Assembly (NCBI RefSeq): GCF_020400725.1
Contig: NZ_JAINVG010000033.1
Span: forward strand, 1 to 64,000
Source: Streptomyces sp. NK15101
Lineage (GTDB): Bacteria > Actinomycetota > Actinomycetes > Streptomycetales > Streptomycetaceae
Direction: 5' to 3'
DNA length: 64,000 bases
Part shown: positions 47,175 through 55,356 of the stretch, piece after piece
Layout: every line of letters begins with the position of its first letter
Numbering within the stretch: position 1 is the first letter of the stretch
Notes under the pieces: model-generated
Databases searched by the model: none
Told to the model about the DNA's origin: nothing
Seen by the model: the letters and a program-made list of their open reading frames with translations, nothing else
Translations under genes and position numbers: made by a program

Positions 47175-48833
47175 ATGAACCGAAGCGAAGCGGCCGGTGA
47201 GAACGGGCACCGCACGCCCGTCCTCATCGTGGGCGGCTCCCTGGTGGGCCTGTCCACCTCGCTCTTCCTGGGACGTCTCGGCGTGCCGCACACGCTCGTC
47301 GAGCGTCATGCGGGCACCTCGATCCACCCGCGCGGACGCGGGAACAACGTGCGCACGATGGAGGTGTTCCGCGGCGCCGGTGTCCGCGAGCGCATCCACG
47401 AGGCCGCGAAGACCCTGTCGGCGAACAACGGGATCCTGCAGACGCCGACCCTGGTGGGCGATGCCGGCGAGTGGCTGTTCCGGCACATCGACCCGGGTGG
47501 CGGTCTGGCCCGGTTCAGCCCCGCCGAATGGTGCCTGTGCAGCCAGAACGACCTCGAACCGGTGCTCCTGGAGAGCGCGCGGGGGCTGGGTGGGGACCTG
47601 CGGTACTCGACCGAGCTGATGTCGTTCGAACAGGACGCCGAAGGGGTGACGGCTCGGGTCAAGAGCCGGGAGAGCGGCGAGCACACCACCATCCGGGCGG
47701 ACTACCTCGTCGCGGCGGACGGCCCGCGCAGCCCGATCCGCGAGCAGCTCGGCATCGGGCAGACCGGGCCGGGCGACCTGTTCCACAACGTGAGCATCAC
47801 GTTCGAGTCGCGCGACCTCGCGGCCGTCGTCGGCGACCGCCGCTTCATCGTCTGCTATCTCACGAGCCCGGAGGGGGACGGGGCTCTCCTGCCGGTGGAC
47901 AACGCCGAGCGGTGGGTCTTCCACGCCCCCTGGCACCCCGAACTCGGCGAAACGCTGGAGGAGTTCACCGACGAGCGGTGCAGGGAACACATCCGGCGCG
48001 CCGTGGGGGTGCCGGACCTGCACGTGGAGATCACGGGCAGGGCACCCTGGCACGCGGCCGAGCGGATCGCCGAACGGTACGCGGAGGGGCGGGTGTTCCT
48101 CGCGGGCGACTCGGCCCACGAGATGCCGCCCACGGGGGCCTTCGGCTCCAACACCGGCATCCAGGACGCGCACAACCTCGCCTGGAAGCTCGCCGCGGTA
48201 CTGGGCGGCTGGGCCGGTCCCGGTCTGCTCGCGTCCTACGACGCGGAGCGCCGGCCGGTCGCGGAGGCGACCAGCGCCCGTGCCTCGTCGCGCTCGGTCG
48301 AGCACAGCCACCCGGGGTACACCCCCGAGCCGGGGGCGGGCGGCCCGGGCGGGAAGCGGGGCGGCATCCTCAACGTCGCGCTGGGCTACCGCTATCCGCG
48401 CGGCGCGGTCCTGGGCGCGGACCCGACGGTGCCGATCGTCCCGGACGGGCTGCGTCTGACGGGCGAGCCCGGCAGCCGCGCGCCGCATCTGTGGCTGGAC
48501 CGCGCGGGTGGACGGATCTCCACCCTGGACCTGTACGAGCGGTCCTTCGTGCTGCTGAGTTCGGCGGGGGCCATCGGCGGCTGGCACACGGCGGCGGCGC
48601 GCGTCGCCGAGCGCCTGGCGGTGCCCCTCGACTCGTACCGGATCGGCGACGGGCCCGACGCGGAGCTCTCGACCGCGGACGGCGAGGACTGGGCGGAGGC
48701 CCACGGGGTCACCGTGAACGGTGCGGTGCTGGTCCGCCCGGACGGATTCGTCGCCTGGCGGTCCGAAGGGACGTCGGAGGACCCGGAATCGGCCGTGCGG
48801 GCGGCCCTCACGGCCGTGCTCGCCCTGGAGTGA
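47175..48833 (+). CDS. whiE-ORFVIII: FAD-dependent aromatic hydroxylase, spore pigment (whiE ORFVIII type)
   Basis: 552 residues. PHBH-fold monooxygenase with FAD motifs PVLIVGGSLVGLSTSLFLGR at 15-34, DYLVAADGPRSPIREQLGI at about 175, and VFLAGDSAHEMPPTGAFGSN at about 308-327. The C-terminal thioredoxin-like domain is typical of polyketide hydroxylases. It is divergent from the main spore-pigment operon, as in whiE and sch clusters, and is a late tailoring step. GGAGG precedes ATG 47175. A 15-base-pair terminator follows. Confidence 0.95.
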   Translation: MNRSEAAGENGHRTPVLIVGGSLVGLSTSLFLGRLGVPHTLVERHAGTSIHPRGRGNNVRTMEVFRGAGVRERIHEAAKTLSANNGILQTPTLVGDAGEWLFRHIDPGGGLARFSPAEWCLCSQNDLEPVLLESARGLGGDLRYSTELMSFEQDAEGVTARVKSRESGEHTTIRADYLVAADGPRSPIREQLGIGQTGPGDLFHNVSITFESRDLAAVVGDRRFIVCYLTSPEGDGALLPVDNAERWVFHAPWHPELGETLEEFTDERCREHIRRAVGVPDLHVEITGRAPWHAAERIAERYAEGRVFLAGDSAHEMPPTGAFGSNTGIQDAHNLAWKLAAVLGGWAGPGLLASYDAERRPVAEATSARASSRSVEHSHPGYTPEPGAGGPGGKRGGILNVALGYRYPRGAVLGADPTVPIVPDGLRLTGEPGSRAPHLWLDRAGGRISTLDLYERSFVLLSSAGAIGGWHTAAARVAERLAVPLDSYRIGDGPDAELSTADGEDWAEAHGVTVNGAVLVRPDGFVAWRSEGTSEDPESAVRAALTAVLALE

Positions 48834-48869
48834 CGGGCCGGTCCGCACAGCCGCGACGCCCACCGGCAC

Positions 48870-48911
48870 GGCGGGGCGGTCCGCGTTCCCACGGGAGCGG
48901 ACCGCCCCGCC
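48870..48911 (+). terminator. Terminator hairpin after whiE-ORFVIII
   Basis: GGCGGGGCGGTCCGC pairs perfectly with its complement around a 12-base loop, and CTGTTT follows. Confidence 0.9.
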
Positions 48912-48965
48912 CGTCTGTTTCGGTCCCGGTCCCGGGGGCGGACCGGTCGCTCCGAGGCCGCGCGT

Positions 48966-48971
48966 TAGGGT
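48966..48971 (+). promoter_or_regulatory. -10 element of a probable leaderless cbiZ transcript
   Basis: TAGGGT ends five bases before the GTG start at 48977, so transcription would begin at or next to the start codon. No cobalamin riboswitch fits in the short upstream gap. Confidence 0.4.
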
Positions 48972-48976
48972 GTGGG

Positions 48977-49666
48977 GTGCTTCCGCGAACCCTGCTCACC
49001 GGCCCGTCGCTCGCCGACGCCGCGCTCCTCGGCCATGTGGAACGGGGCCGGGAGTGGCCGCTCCTCGTGTGGGCCCCGGGACCGGGCGTCCGCATGGTGT
49101 CGAGCGCCGTCCTCGGCGGAGGCATCGGCGAGCGTCAGTGGGTCGTCAACGCCCAGGTCCCGCCCGGCTACGCCCGGCTCGACCCCGTCGCCCACCTCCG
49201 TGACCTGGCTGCCGGAGCGGGCCTCGACGGCGCGGGCGTGGGGCTCATGACGGCGGCGTCGGTCGCGGACCGGCGTCACGCCGCGGACGGCGGCGCGCAG
49301 GCCCTGGTCACCGCCGGGATCGGGGTGCGGGGCTGGGCCGCGGTTCCGGGAGCCGGCAGCGTGGCGGCGCCCCGGCCCGGAACGATCAACATCATCGTGT
49401 CCCTGCCGGTGCCGCTCACGGACGCCGCGCTCGTGAACGCGGTCGCCACCGCCACCGAGGCCAAGGTGCAGGCCCTGGTCGAACTGGGCGCCGACGCCTC
49501 CGGCACGCCGACGGACGCGGTCTGCGTGGCCGCGCCCTCGCCGGCCGCCGGCGCCGGAAGCCCCGTCGAGTCGTTCGCCGGACCGCGGTCGCTGTGGGGC
49601 GCGCGGCTCGCCCGCGCCGTGCACAGGGCGACCCGGGCGGCGTGCGCGGGTCAGCCGACGCCCTGA
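48977..49666 (+). CDS. cbiZ: Adenosylcobinamide amidohydrolase (CbiZ family)
   Basis: 229 residues from GTG 48977. CbiZ (PF01955) cleaves the aminopropanol side chain of adenosylcobinamide to give adenosylcobyric acid for cobalamin salvage. Visible blocks: MVSSAVLGGGIGERQWVVNA, GVGLMTAASV, ALVTAGIGVRGWAAVPGAGS and GTINIIVSLPVPLTDAALVN. It is not next to other cobalamin genes here. The start follows a TAGGGT -10 box by five bases. Confidence 0.87.
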   Translation: MLPRTLLTGPSLADAALLGHVERGREWPLLVWAPGPGVRMVSSAVLGGGIGERQWVVNAQVPPGYARLDPVAHLRDLAAGAGLDGAGVGLMTAASVADRRHAADGGAQALVTAGIGVRGWAAVPGAGSVAAPRPGTINIIVSLPVPLTDAALVNAVATATEAKVQALVELGADASGTPTDAVCVAAPSPAAGAGSPVESFAGPRSLWGARLARAVHRATRAACAGQPTP

Positions 49667-49688
49667 CCGCCACCGCTGAGCCGGGGCC

Positions 49689-49785
49689 GGCCGTTCCCGG
49701 CCGCTCTCAGCCACCCCCCGGCCGTTCCCAGCCGCTCTCAGCCACCTTCCGGGCCGTTTCCGTCCGCTCTCGGCCGTTCTCAGCC
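49689..49785. repeat. Imperfect 31-bp tandem repeat, about three units
   Basis: Units begin GGCCGTTCCC(A/G)GCCGCTCTCAG at 49689 and 49720, with a degenerate unit at 49752 and a partial one at 49772. The array fills the gap between the convergent cbiZ and alpha/beta-hydrolase genes and reaches the hydrolase stop. Confidence 0.75.
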
Positions 49786-50427
49786 GTGCGAGAGCAGCGC
49801 CGCGGTGAGTTCGGCCGCGCGCCGGTGCCAGAGGTCCGCGCCCCGGAGCATGGCGTGCCCGCCGGTCGGCATGGGAATGCCCGCCGCGTCGGCGCCCGCC
49901 TCCCGGGCCCGGCGGACGAACTCCCAGGACTGCCGGGCCGAGGTGACCCGGTCGGTCTCGTCGTGGAGCAGGTAGAGGCGCCGGCCGCCGAGGTGGTCCA
50001 CGGGCTCGTCGGCGGGGCACCACGGCGCGAGCGCGACGACCCCGCGCACGGCGGGGTCGCCCGCCGCGCGGAGGGCGGCCCGGCCGCCCATGGAGTGGCC
50101 GAGGAGCACGACGGGCACGGGCCCTGCCTGCTCCCGGATCCGTCCGAGGGCGGCCTCGGCGTCCCGGGCGGCGTCGGCTCGGGCGCCGTTCCAGCCGCGG
50201 TGGCGGTAGCGCACCTCGGCGATCAGCACGGCCCGGCCCCGGACGGCCCGGGTCACGGCGGCGGCGAAGGGGCGCATGCGCAGGGCCGGCAGATTGAGCG
50301 CGGGCGGCGGCTCGGGGCCTTCGGCACGGCCGCCGTGGAGCAGCAGCACGGCGGCGGTGGGCGCGGCGGGCGCGCTGCGGACGACGAGCGCGGTGGGATC
50401 GGCACGCCGGGTCGGGCACAGGTTCAT
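49780..50427 (-). CDS. Alpha/beta-fold hydrolase (dienelactone-hydrolase-like)
   Basis: 215 residues. The N-terminal strand AVLLLHGGRAEG contributes the oxyanion hole; nucleophile elbow VLLGHSMGGRAALRA (Ser of GHSMGG) and late His in TGGHAMLRG are catalytic; Asp is probably in LHDETDRVT. Substrate unknown, probably an ester or thioester. Start ATG 50427 (MNLCPTRRADPTALVVRSAP); the frame is open upstream but not protein-like. Confidence 0.88.
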   Translation of the reverse strand: MNLCPTRRADPTALVVRSAPAAPTAAVLLLHGGRAEGPEPPPALNLPALRMRPFAAAVTRAVRGRAVLIAEVRYRHRGWNGARADAARDAEAALGRIREQAGPVPVVLLGHSMGGRAALRAAGDPAVRGVVALAPWCPADEPVDHLGGRRLYLLHDETDRVTSARQSWEFVRRAREAGADAAGIPMPTGGHAMLRGADLWHRRAAELTAALLSHG

Positions 50428-50984
50428 CGCGTCGCCGTCCCGCCCGGGCCTGTCCGGCGGACCCGGCCATGACCCGCCGGACGGGCCCTGGGGCACCGAT
50501 GTGATGGCCGGGGGACGGACCCGCTCGTACGGGTCGTGCGGGCCGTGTGACCGGGCCGCTGCGCCATGGGGGCCTCCAGGAGTCGCTTGCCGTCTGAGGG
50601 CCGAAGTCTGCCAGGCCGCACCGGTCGTCAGGTACACCGCAACCTGGTCCGGGCCTTTCGGCCGCCAGGGTTCGTGGGCGAGGCGCAGGTCCCTCTCCGC
50701 GTCCGGGCCGCCGCGGGAGACGGGACCCGGAGGCGGAGGGAACCGCGAAGACCGTCATGTCCCCGCTCGCGTGGACCGGGCACCGCGTTCGGGGCGGCCC
50801 ACCGCACGGAACCCCGCTCGGCTCGCACCCTCGACTCGAACGCGCACACCCGCAAGGATGAGCGCCCTCGGTCCCCCGGCTCCGCTTGCACGGCCGGGGG
50901 CGCGAAGCGTCGGAGAGTGGTCGCCCCAGGGACCGAGCAGAGAAGACGGGCCCTGGCCGTCGTCCCGTTCGAGCAGGGAGCCAG
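50428..50984. other. Long intergenic region without a recognisable gene
   Basis: 557 bases between the divergent alpha/beta-hydrolase and GH89 genes. Open frames exist on both strands but lack third-position bias and family similarity. I see no repeat or hairpin worth calling. Confidence 0.5.
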
Positions 50985-53207
50985 ATGGGCAGCCGCCTGA
51001 TCCGTCGTTGCCGCAACACCCTCGTCGTCGCGGTGCTCGCCGTCGTGACCGCCGCCGTGACCGGCGTGCCGGCTCCGCCGGGCGGCACCGCGTCCGCCGC
51101 CGTGCCCCCCTTCGATCCCGGTCCGGCCCGGGCGGGGCTGGAGCGGCTGCTCCCGTCCCGGGCCGCGCAGTTCACCCTGATCCCCGTGGAGGAACCGGAC
51201 TCCGGGGACTACTTCTCGGTCTCCGGCAGGGCGGGGGCGATCCAGGTGCGGGGCACCTCCCCGGCCACCCTGCTGACCGGTGTGGGCTGGTATCTGGAGC
51301 GGGTCGCGGGGGTCGACATCGGCTGGCCGGGCGACAGCGTCGGCCGGCTGCCGGTCACCCTCCCCGCGGTGTCCGGGACGGTCACCCGCTCGGCGAACGT
51401 GCCGCACCGCTACGCCCTGAACGACACCGACGAGGGCTACTCCGGCGCGTACCGCGACTTCGCCTCGTACCAGCGCGACATCGACCTGATGGCGCTGCAC
51501 GGCGTGAACGAGGTCTTCGTGCCGACCGGGGCCGAATATCCGTACTACCGGGCGCTCCAGGGGTTCGGCTACGACGCGGCGGAGCTGCGCGCCTGGATCC
51601 CCGGCCCCGCGCACCAGGCCTGGTGGCTGCTGCAGAACATGTCGGGATTCGGCGGGCCGGTGTCGGAGCGGCTTGTCGAGGCCCGGGCGGCGCTGGGGGG
51701 CCGGATCGCGGGACACCTGCGGGCGTTGGGGATGACGCCCGTCCTGCCGGGCTTCTTCGGCACGGTGCCACCGGACTTCGCCGCCCGGAACCCGGGCGCG
51801 GTCACCGTCCCGCAGGGCAGGTGGGTCGGGTTCGCCCGGCCCGACTGGCTGGATCCGACCGGACCCGTCTTCGCCGAACTGGCCGCCGCCTACTACCGGG
51901 TGCAGCGGCACCGGTTCGGTGACAGCGACATGTTCAAGATGGACCTGCTGCACGAGGGCGGCACCCCCGGGCCGGTCGACGTCGCGCGGGCGGCGGAGGC
52001 CGTGCAGCGGGCCCTGGACACCGCGCGGCCCGGGGCCACCTGGGTCATGCTCGGCTGGCAGAACAACCCCTCCGCGGCTCTCCTGAGCGGTGTGGACCGG
52101 AGCCGGGTGCTGATCGTCGACGGCCTCTCCGACCGTTACGAGGGGCTCGACCGCGAGTCGCAGTGGGACGGTACGCCCTACGCGTTCGGCTCGATCGCCA
52201 ACTTCGGCGGGCACACCAGCCTGGGCGCCAACACCGGCGTGTGGACGGACCGTTTCCACGCGTGGCTGACCCGGTCGGACAGCGCGCTGCGCGGCATCGC
52301 CTACCTCCCGGAGGGCACCGGCGGGAACCCCGCCTCGTTCGACCTGTTCACCGAACTCGCCTGGGAACCGGGCCCGGTCGACCAGCGCGACTGGTTCGCC
52401 GCGTACGCCGCCCGGCGCTACGGCGGCGCCGACCCGCACGCGGCCGCCGCGTGGGAGCAGCTGCGCCTCGGCCCGTACAGCGGCGCTTCCGGTACGTGGA
52501 GCGAGCCGCAGGACAGCCTCTTCACCGCGCGGCCGAGCCTGACGGCGGCCAGGGCGGCACGCTGGAGCCCGACCGCCATGCGGTACGAGGCGGGCACGGT
52601 GGAGCGCGCCCTTTCGGAGCTGCTGAAGGTGGCTCCGGAGCTGCGGAGTTCGGACGCGTACCGCTTCGACCTGGTGGACGTGGCGCGTCAGGCGCTCACC
52701 AACCGGGGCCGCTTCCTGCTGCCGCGGATCAGAGCCGCGTACGAGGGGAAGGACCTGGAGGGCTTCCGGGTGCTGGTGCGCGAGTGGAACGCCGCGGAGG
52801 AGCTGCTCGGGCGGCTCGTCGCCTCCGACCGTCGCTTCCTGCTGGGTCCGTGGCTCGCCGACGCCCGCTCCTGGGGGGCCGACGAGGAGGAGCGCGACCG
52901 GCTCGAGTACGACGCCCGCTCGATCCTCACCACCTGGGCCGACCGGGGACCGAGCGAGAGCGGCGGCCTGCGCGACTACGCCAACCGCGAGTGGGCCGGT
53001 CTCGTCCAGGACGTGTACGGGCCGCGCTGGGCCGCGTACTTCGCGAGCCTCGACACGGCGCTCGTCCGGGGTGCGGCGCCGGCCGCCGTCGACTGGTTCG
53101 CCAGGGACGACGCCTGGGCCCACGGCCGGCAGGTCTATCCGACGTCGCCGGTCGGCGACCCGGTCGCCCTGGCGGGGGAGGTCGGTGCTGCTCTGTCGCT
53201 GTCATAG
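50985..53207 (+). CDS. Secreted alpha-N-acetylglucosaminidase (GH89, NAGLU family)
   Basis: 740 residues. Signal peptide at 1-39 (LVVAVLAVVTAAVTGVPAPP). A small N-terminal domain is followed by the TIM-barrel GH89 domain, with RYALNDTDEGYSGAYRDFAS, DIDLMALHGVNEVFVPTGAE, HQAWWLLQNMSGFGGPVSER and the LHEGGTPGPVDVA region; C-terminal helical domain with LVDVARQALTNRG. GH89 removes alpha-linked GlcNAc from glycans such as heparan sulfate (human NAGLU) or mucin. Streptomyces members are secreted. GGGAG precedes ATG 50985. Single-gene unit. Confidence 0.93.
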   Translation: MGSRLIRRCRNTLVVAVLAVVTAAVTGVPAPPGGTASAAVPPFDPGPARAGLERLLPSRAAQFTLIPVEEPDSGDYFSVSGRAGAIQVRGTSPATLLTGVGWYLERVAGVDIGWPGDSVGRLPVTLPAVSGTVTRSANVPHRYALNDTDEGYSGAYRDFASYQRDIDLMALHGVNEVFVPTGAEYPYYRALQGFGYDAAELRAWIPGPAHQAWWLLQNMSGFGGPVSERLVEARAALGGRIAGHLRALGMTPVLPGFFGTVPPDFAARNPGAVTVPQGRWVGFARPDWLDPTGPVFAELAAAYYRVQRHRFGDSDMFKMDLLHEGGTPGPVDVARAAEAVQRALDTARPGATWVMLGWQNNPSAALLSGVDRSRVLIVDGLSDRYEGLDRESQWDGTPYAFGSIANFGGHTSLGANTGVWTDRFHAWLTRSDSALRGIAYLPEGTGGNPASFDLFTELAWEPGPVDQRDWFAAYAARRYGGADPHAAAAWEQLRLGPYSGASGTWSEPQDSLFTARPSLTAARAARWSPTAMRYEAGTVERALSELLKVAPELRSSDAYRFDLVDVARQALTNRGRFLLPRIRAAYEGKDLEGFRVLVREWNAAEELLGRLVASDRRFLLGPWLADARSWGADEEERDRLEYDARSILTTWADRGPSESGGLRDYANREWAGLVQDVYGPRWAAYFASLDTALVRGAAPAAVDWFARDDAWAHGRQVYPTSPVGDPVALAGEVGAALSLS

Positions 53208-53254
53208 CCGGGGCGTAGGCTTCGTCCGACATCGGAGACAGGGCGGGGGCACGG

Positions 53255-55348
53255 ATGGCAGCCGGGACGATGCCGAGGTGGGGATCGGGTCTCGACTCGG
53301 TCGTGGTGTACGCGCGGGGCGCGCTCTGTCGGCGCCTGGCCCGGGGCGTCGTGCCCCCGGACGGCCGAGTGCGGGTGACGGGGCTGCCGCGCGCGCTGGA
53401 TCCGGGTTCGCTGCGGGTCCGGGTGCTGGGCTCCTCCGGGGTACGGGTCACCGAGGCGCGCGCGGAGGCCGAGGCGGAGCCGGACACCGGCGGCGCTCCC
53501 GAGGAGTTGCGGCGCGAGGTCGAGCGGCTGCGCGAGGCCCGCGCCGCGGCGGAGGCGCGCCGTGACCGGCACCGGGCCCGGATCGAGGAGGTCGGCGGTC
53601 TGCGGCCGGTGCCGCCGGGCCGCAAGCGCGATGACCCGCACCGGCGCACCCCGGTCGACGCGTGGCTGGAGCTGGCCGACTTCGTCGACGGGCGGCTGAC
53701 GCGGCTCCACGCCCGGCTCGTCGAGCTGGACGAGGCGCTCCGGCTCGCCGAGCACGAGCTCGAAGTGGCCCGCGACAGGCTCGACCGTGCCTCCACCGCC
53801 GCGTCGTCGGGGCATGTCGAGACCTCCGTCTGCGCCGTACTGGCCCTCCACGGCGCCGGGGAGGAGGTGGAGCTGGAGCTGGAGTACGGCGTGCCGGGTG
53901 CCGTCTGGGTGCCGACGTACCGCCTCAGCCACCGTCAGGGCGACGGCAGCGGTCGGCTGGTGCTGCGCGCCTCGGTCGCGCAGCGCACCGGCGAGGACTG
54001 GACCGGGGTGCGGCTCGCCCTGGCCACGGCCGACCTGGGGCGCCGCACCGACCTGCCGGCGCTCCGCTCGATCCGGATCGGACGCCGCCAGTCCGCGCCC
54101 GCGCCGTCCGGCTGGCGCGAACCCCCGGCGGGGCTCGCCGGCCTGTTCACGGGGTACGAGGCGGCGGGCCCCGCGCCTTTCCGCGGTGCTTTCGCGGGGG
54201 GCGGCGCGCCGGGATCCGCGGTCGGGGACGCCGCGGCCGGCTCCGCACCAGTTCCCGTGGCGGTGCCCGCCCCCGCATCCCTACCGGCATCGGCACCGGC
54301 ACCGATCGCGCCTCCGGCGTTCACCGGGCCGCCGCAGCCCGGTGGCGCGTACGGCTCCGCTCCGGAGGCCTTCGACGTCGCACGTCCGGCGGCTCCGCAG
54401 CCGCCGGGCGGCCGGCCGCGCGCCGGTGGCGCGGTCGGCTTCGGCGCCCGTCCCGCCCCGGCCCCCGCGGCCCCGGGCGCGGCGGCACCGCCGCCACCGC
54501 CGCCGGTGGGCCCGCCGCGGCCGAGCGGCGCCGAACTCGACTACACCGCCCTCGTGCTGGCCGGCCCCGAGGAGCCGGCCGCTCGCCGCGGCCGGCTGTT
54601 CCCCGGCGCCTCCTCCGACGCGGTGGCCGACGAGTACCGGCGCCGCGCCGAGGCGGTGGCAGGGCTGCCGCTGCCCCGGCACGCGGTGCGCCCCCGCACG
54701 TCGGCGGGTTCGTTCGACCACCGCTTCGACGCCGCCGCCCGTGCCGACGTACCCTCGGACGGCGCCTGGCACACCGTCACCATCGGCGAGATCCCGGTCG
54801 TTCTGCACACCGAGCACATCTGTGTGCCGTCCGTGGACCAGACCGTGTACGCGACCCTCGTGGTCTCCAACACCACCCGTCAGGCGCTGCTCGCCGGTCC
54901 GGTGGAGGTCACCGTCGACGACGACTTCCTGCTGACCGCCGCCCTGCCGACGCTCGCGCCCGGCGGTGTCCGCCGACTGGGCCTCGGGCCCGCCGAGGGC
55001 GTCCGCGTCACCCGCCGCACCCATCTGAAGGAGTCGACCGCGGGCCTGCGCAACAACGTCACCGTGCTCGACCACCGCGTCCACGTGGAGCTGGCCAACC
55101 GGCTCGCGGGGCCCGTCACCGTCGAGGTCCGCGAGCGGGTGCCGGTCTCCTCCGGACCGGACGTCCGCATCGAGGAGCGCGCCGACTGGACGGCGCCCGA
55201 CGACGGCGCCGCGCCGGAGCGGCACGCCCCCGGCACCCGCGTCTGGCGGGTGGACCTGCCCGCCGGCGGCACCGCCGTGCTCGACGGCGGCTACGAGATC
55301 CGCATCCCGGCCGGCAAGGCCCTGGTCGACGGCAACCGCAGGAGCTGA
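53255..55348 (+). CDS. DUF4139 / MuiA-family protein with Ala-Pro-rich insert
   Basis: 697 residues. N-terminal DUF4140-like beta domain (SGLDSVVVYARGALCRRLAR, RVTGLPRALDPGSLRVRVLG), then a coiled coil at about 85-180 (EELRREVERLREARAAAEAR). DUF4139 starts around residue 200 (VWVPTYRLSHRQGDG, ASVAQRTGEDWTGVRLALAT). An insert at about 285-430 is rich in Ala, Pro and Gly (GAAAPPPPPPVGPPRP). The C-terminal part of DUF4139 resumes with HTVTIGEIPVVLHTEHICVP. No signal peptide. Function is unknown; the name MuiA comes from a mucoidy inhibitor. Eight bases separate it from the second family member. Confidence 0.87.
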   Translation: MAAGTMPRWGSGLDSVVVYARGALCRRLARGVVPPDGRVRVTGLPRALDPGSLRVRVLGSSGVRVTEARAEAEAEPDTGGAPEELRREVERLREARAAAEARRDRHRARIEEVGGLRPVPPGRKRDDPHRRTPVDAWLELADFVDGRLTRLHARLVELDEALRLAEHELEVARDRLDRASTAASSGHVETSVCAVLALHGAGEEVELELEYGVPGAVWVPTYRLSHRQGDGSGRLVLRASVAQRTGEDWTGVRLALATADLGRRTDLPALRSIRIGRRQSAPAPSGWREPPAGLAGLFTGYEAAGPAPFRGAFAGGGAPGSAVGDAAAGSAPVPVAVPAPASLPASAPAPIAPPAFTGPPQPGGAYGSAPEAFDVARPAAPQPPGGRPRAGGAVGFGARPAPAPAAPGAAAPPPPPPVGPPRPSGAELDYTALVLAGPEEPAARRGRLFPGASSDAVADEYRRRAEAVAGLPLPRHAVRPRTSAGSFDHRFDAAARADVPSDGAWHTVTIGEIPVVLHTEHICVPSVDQTVYATLVVSNTTRQALLAGPVEVTVDDDFLLTAALPTLAPGGVRRLGLGPAEGVRVTRRTHLKESTAGLRNNVTVLDHRVHVELANRLAGPVTVEVRERVPVSSGPDVRIEERADWTAPDDGAAPERHAPGTRVWRVDLPAGGTAVLDGGYEIRIPAGKALVDGNRRS

Positions 55349-55356
55349 CACCCGCC

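Noticed and set aside
45252..48869. A very long open minus-strand frame (about 1200 codons) through the whiE region
   Set aside because: Only its end is the real cupin gene. The rest is antisense to the FAD hydroxylase and in the wrong frame of ORFI, with Arg/Gly/Pro-rich composition typical of high-G+C shadows.
50566..51000. Open frame of 144 codons before GH89
   Set aside because: No third-position bias, no family similarity, and it runs into the GH89 signal peptide in another frame.
53662..55356. Plus-strand frame joining upstream of the second DUF4139 gene
   Set aside because: It overlaps the first DUF4139 gene in another frame, is Arg-rich, and the real second gene begins at 55357 in the same frame.
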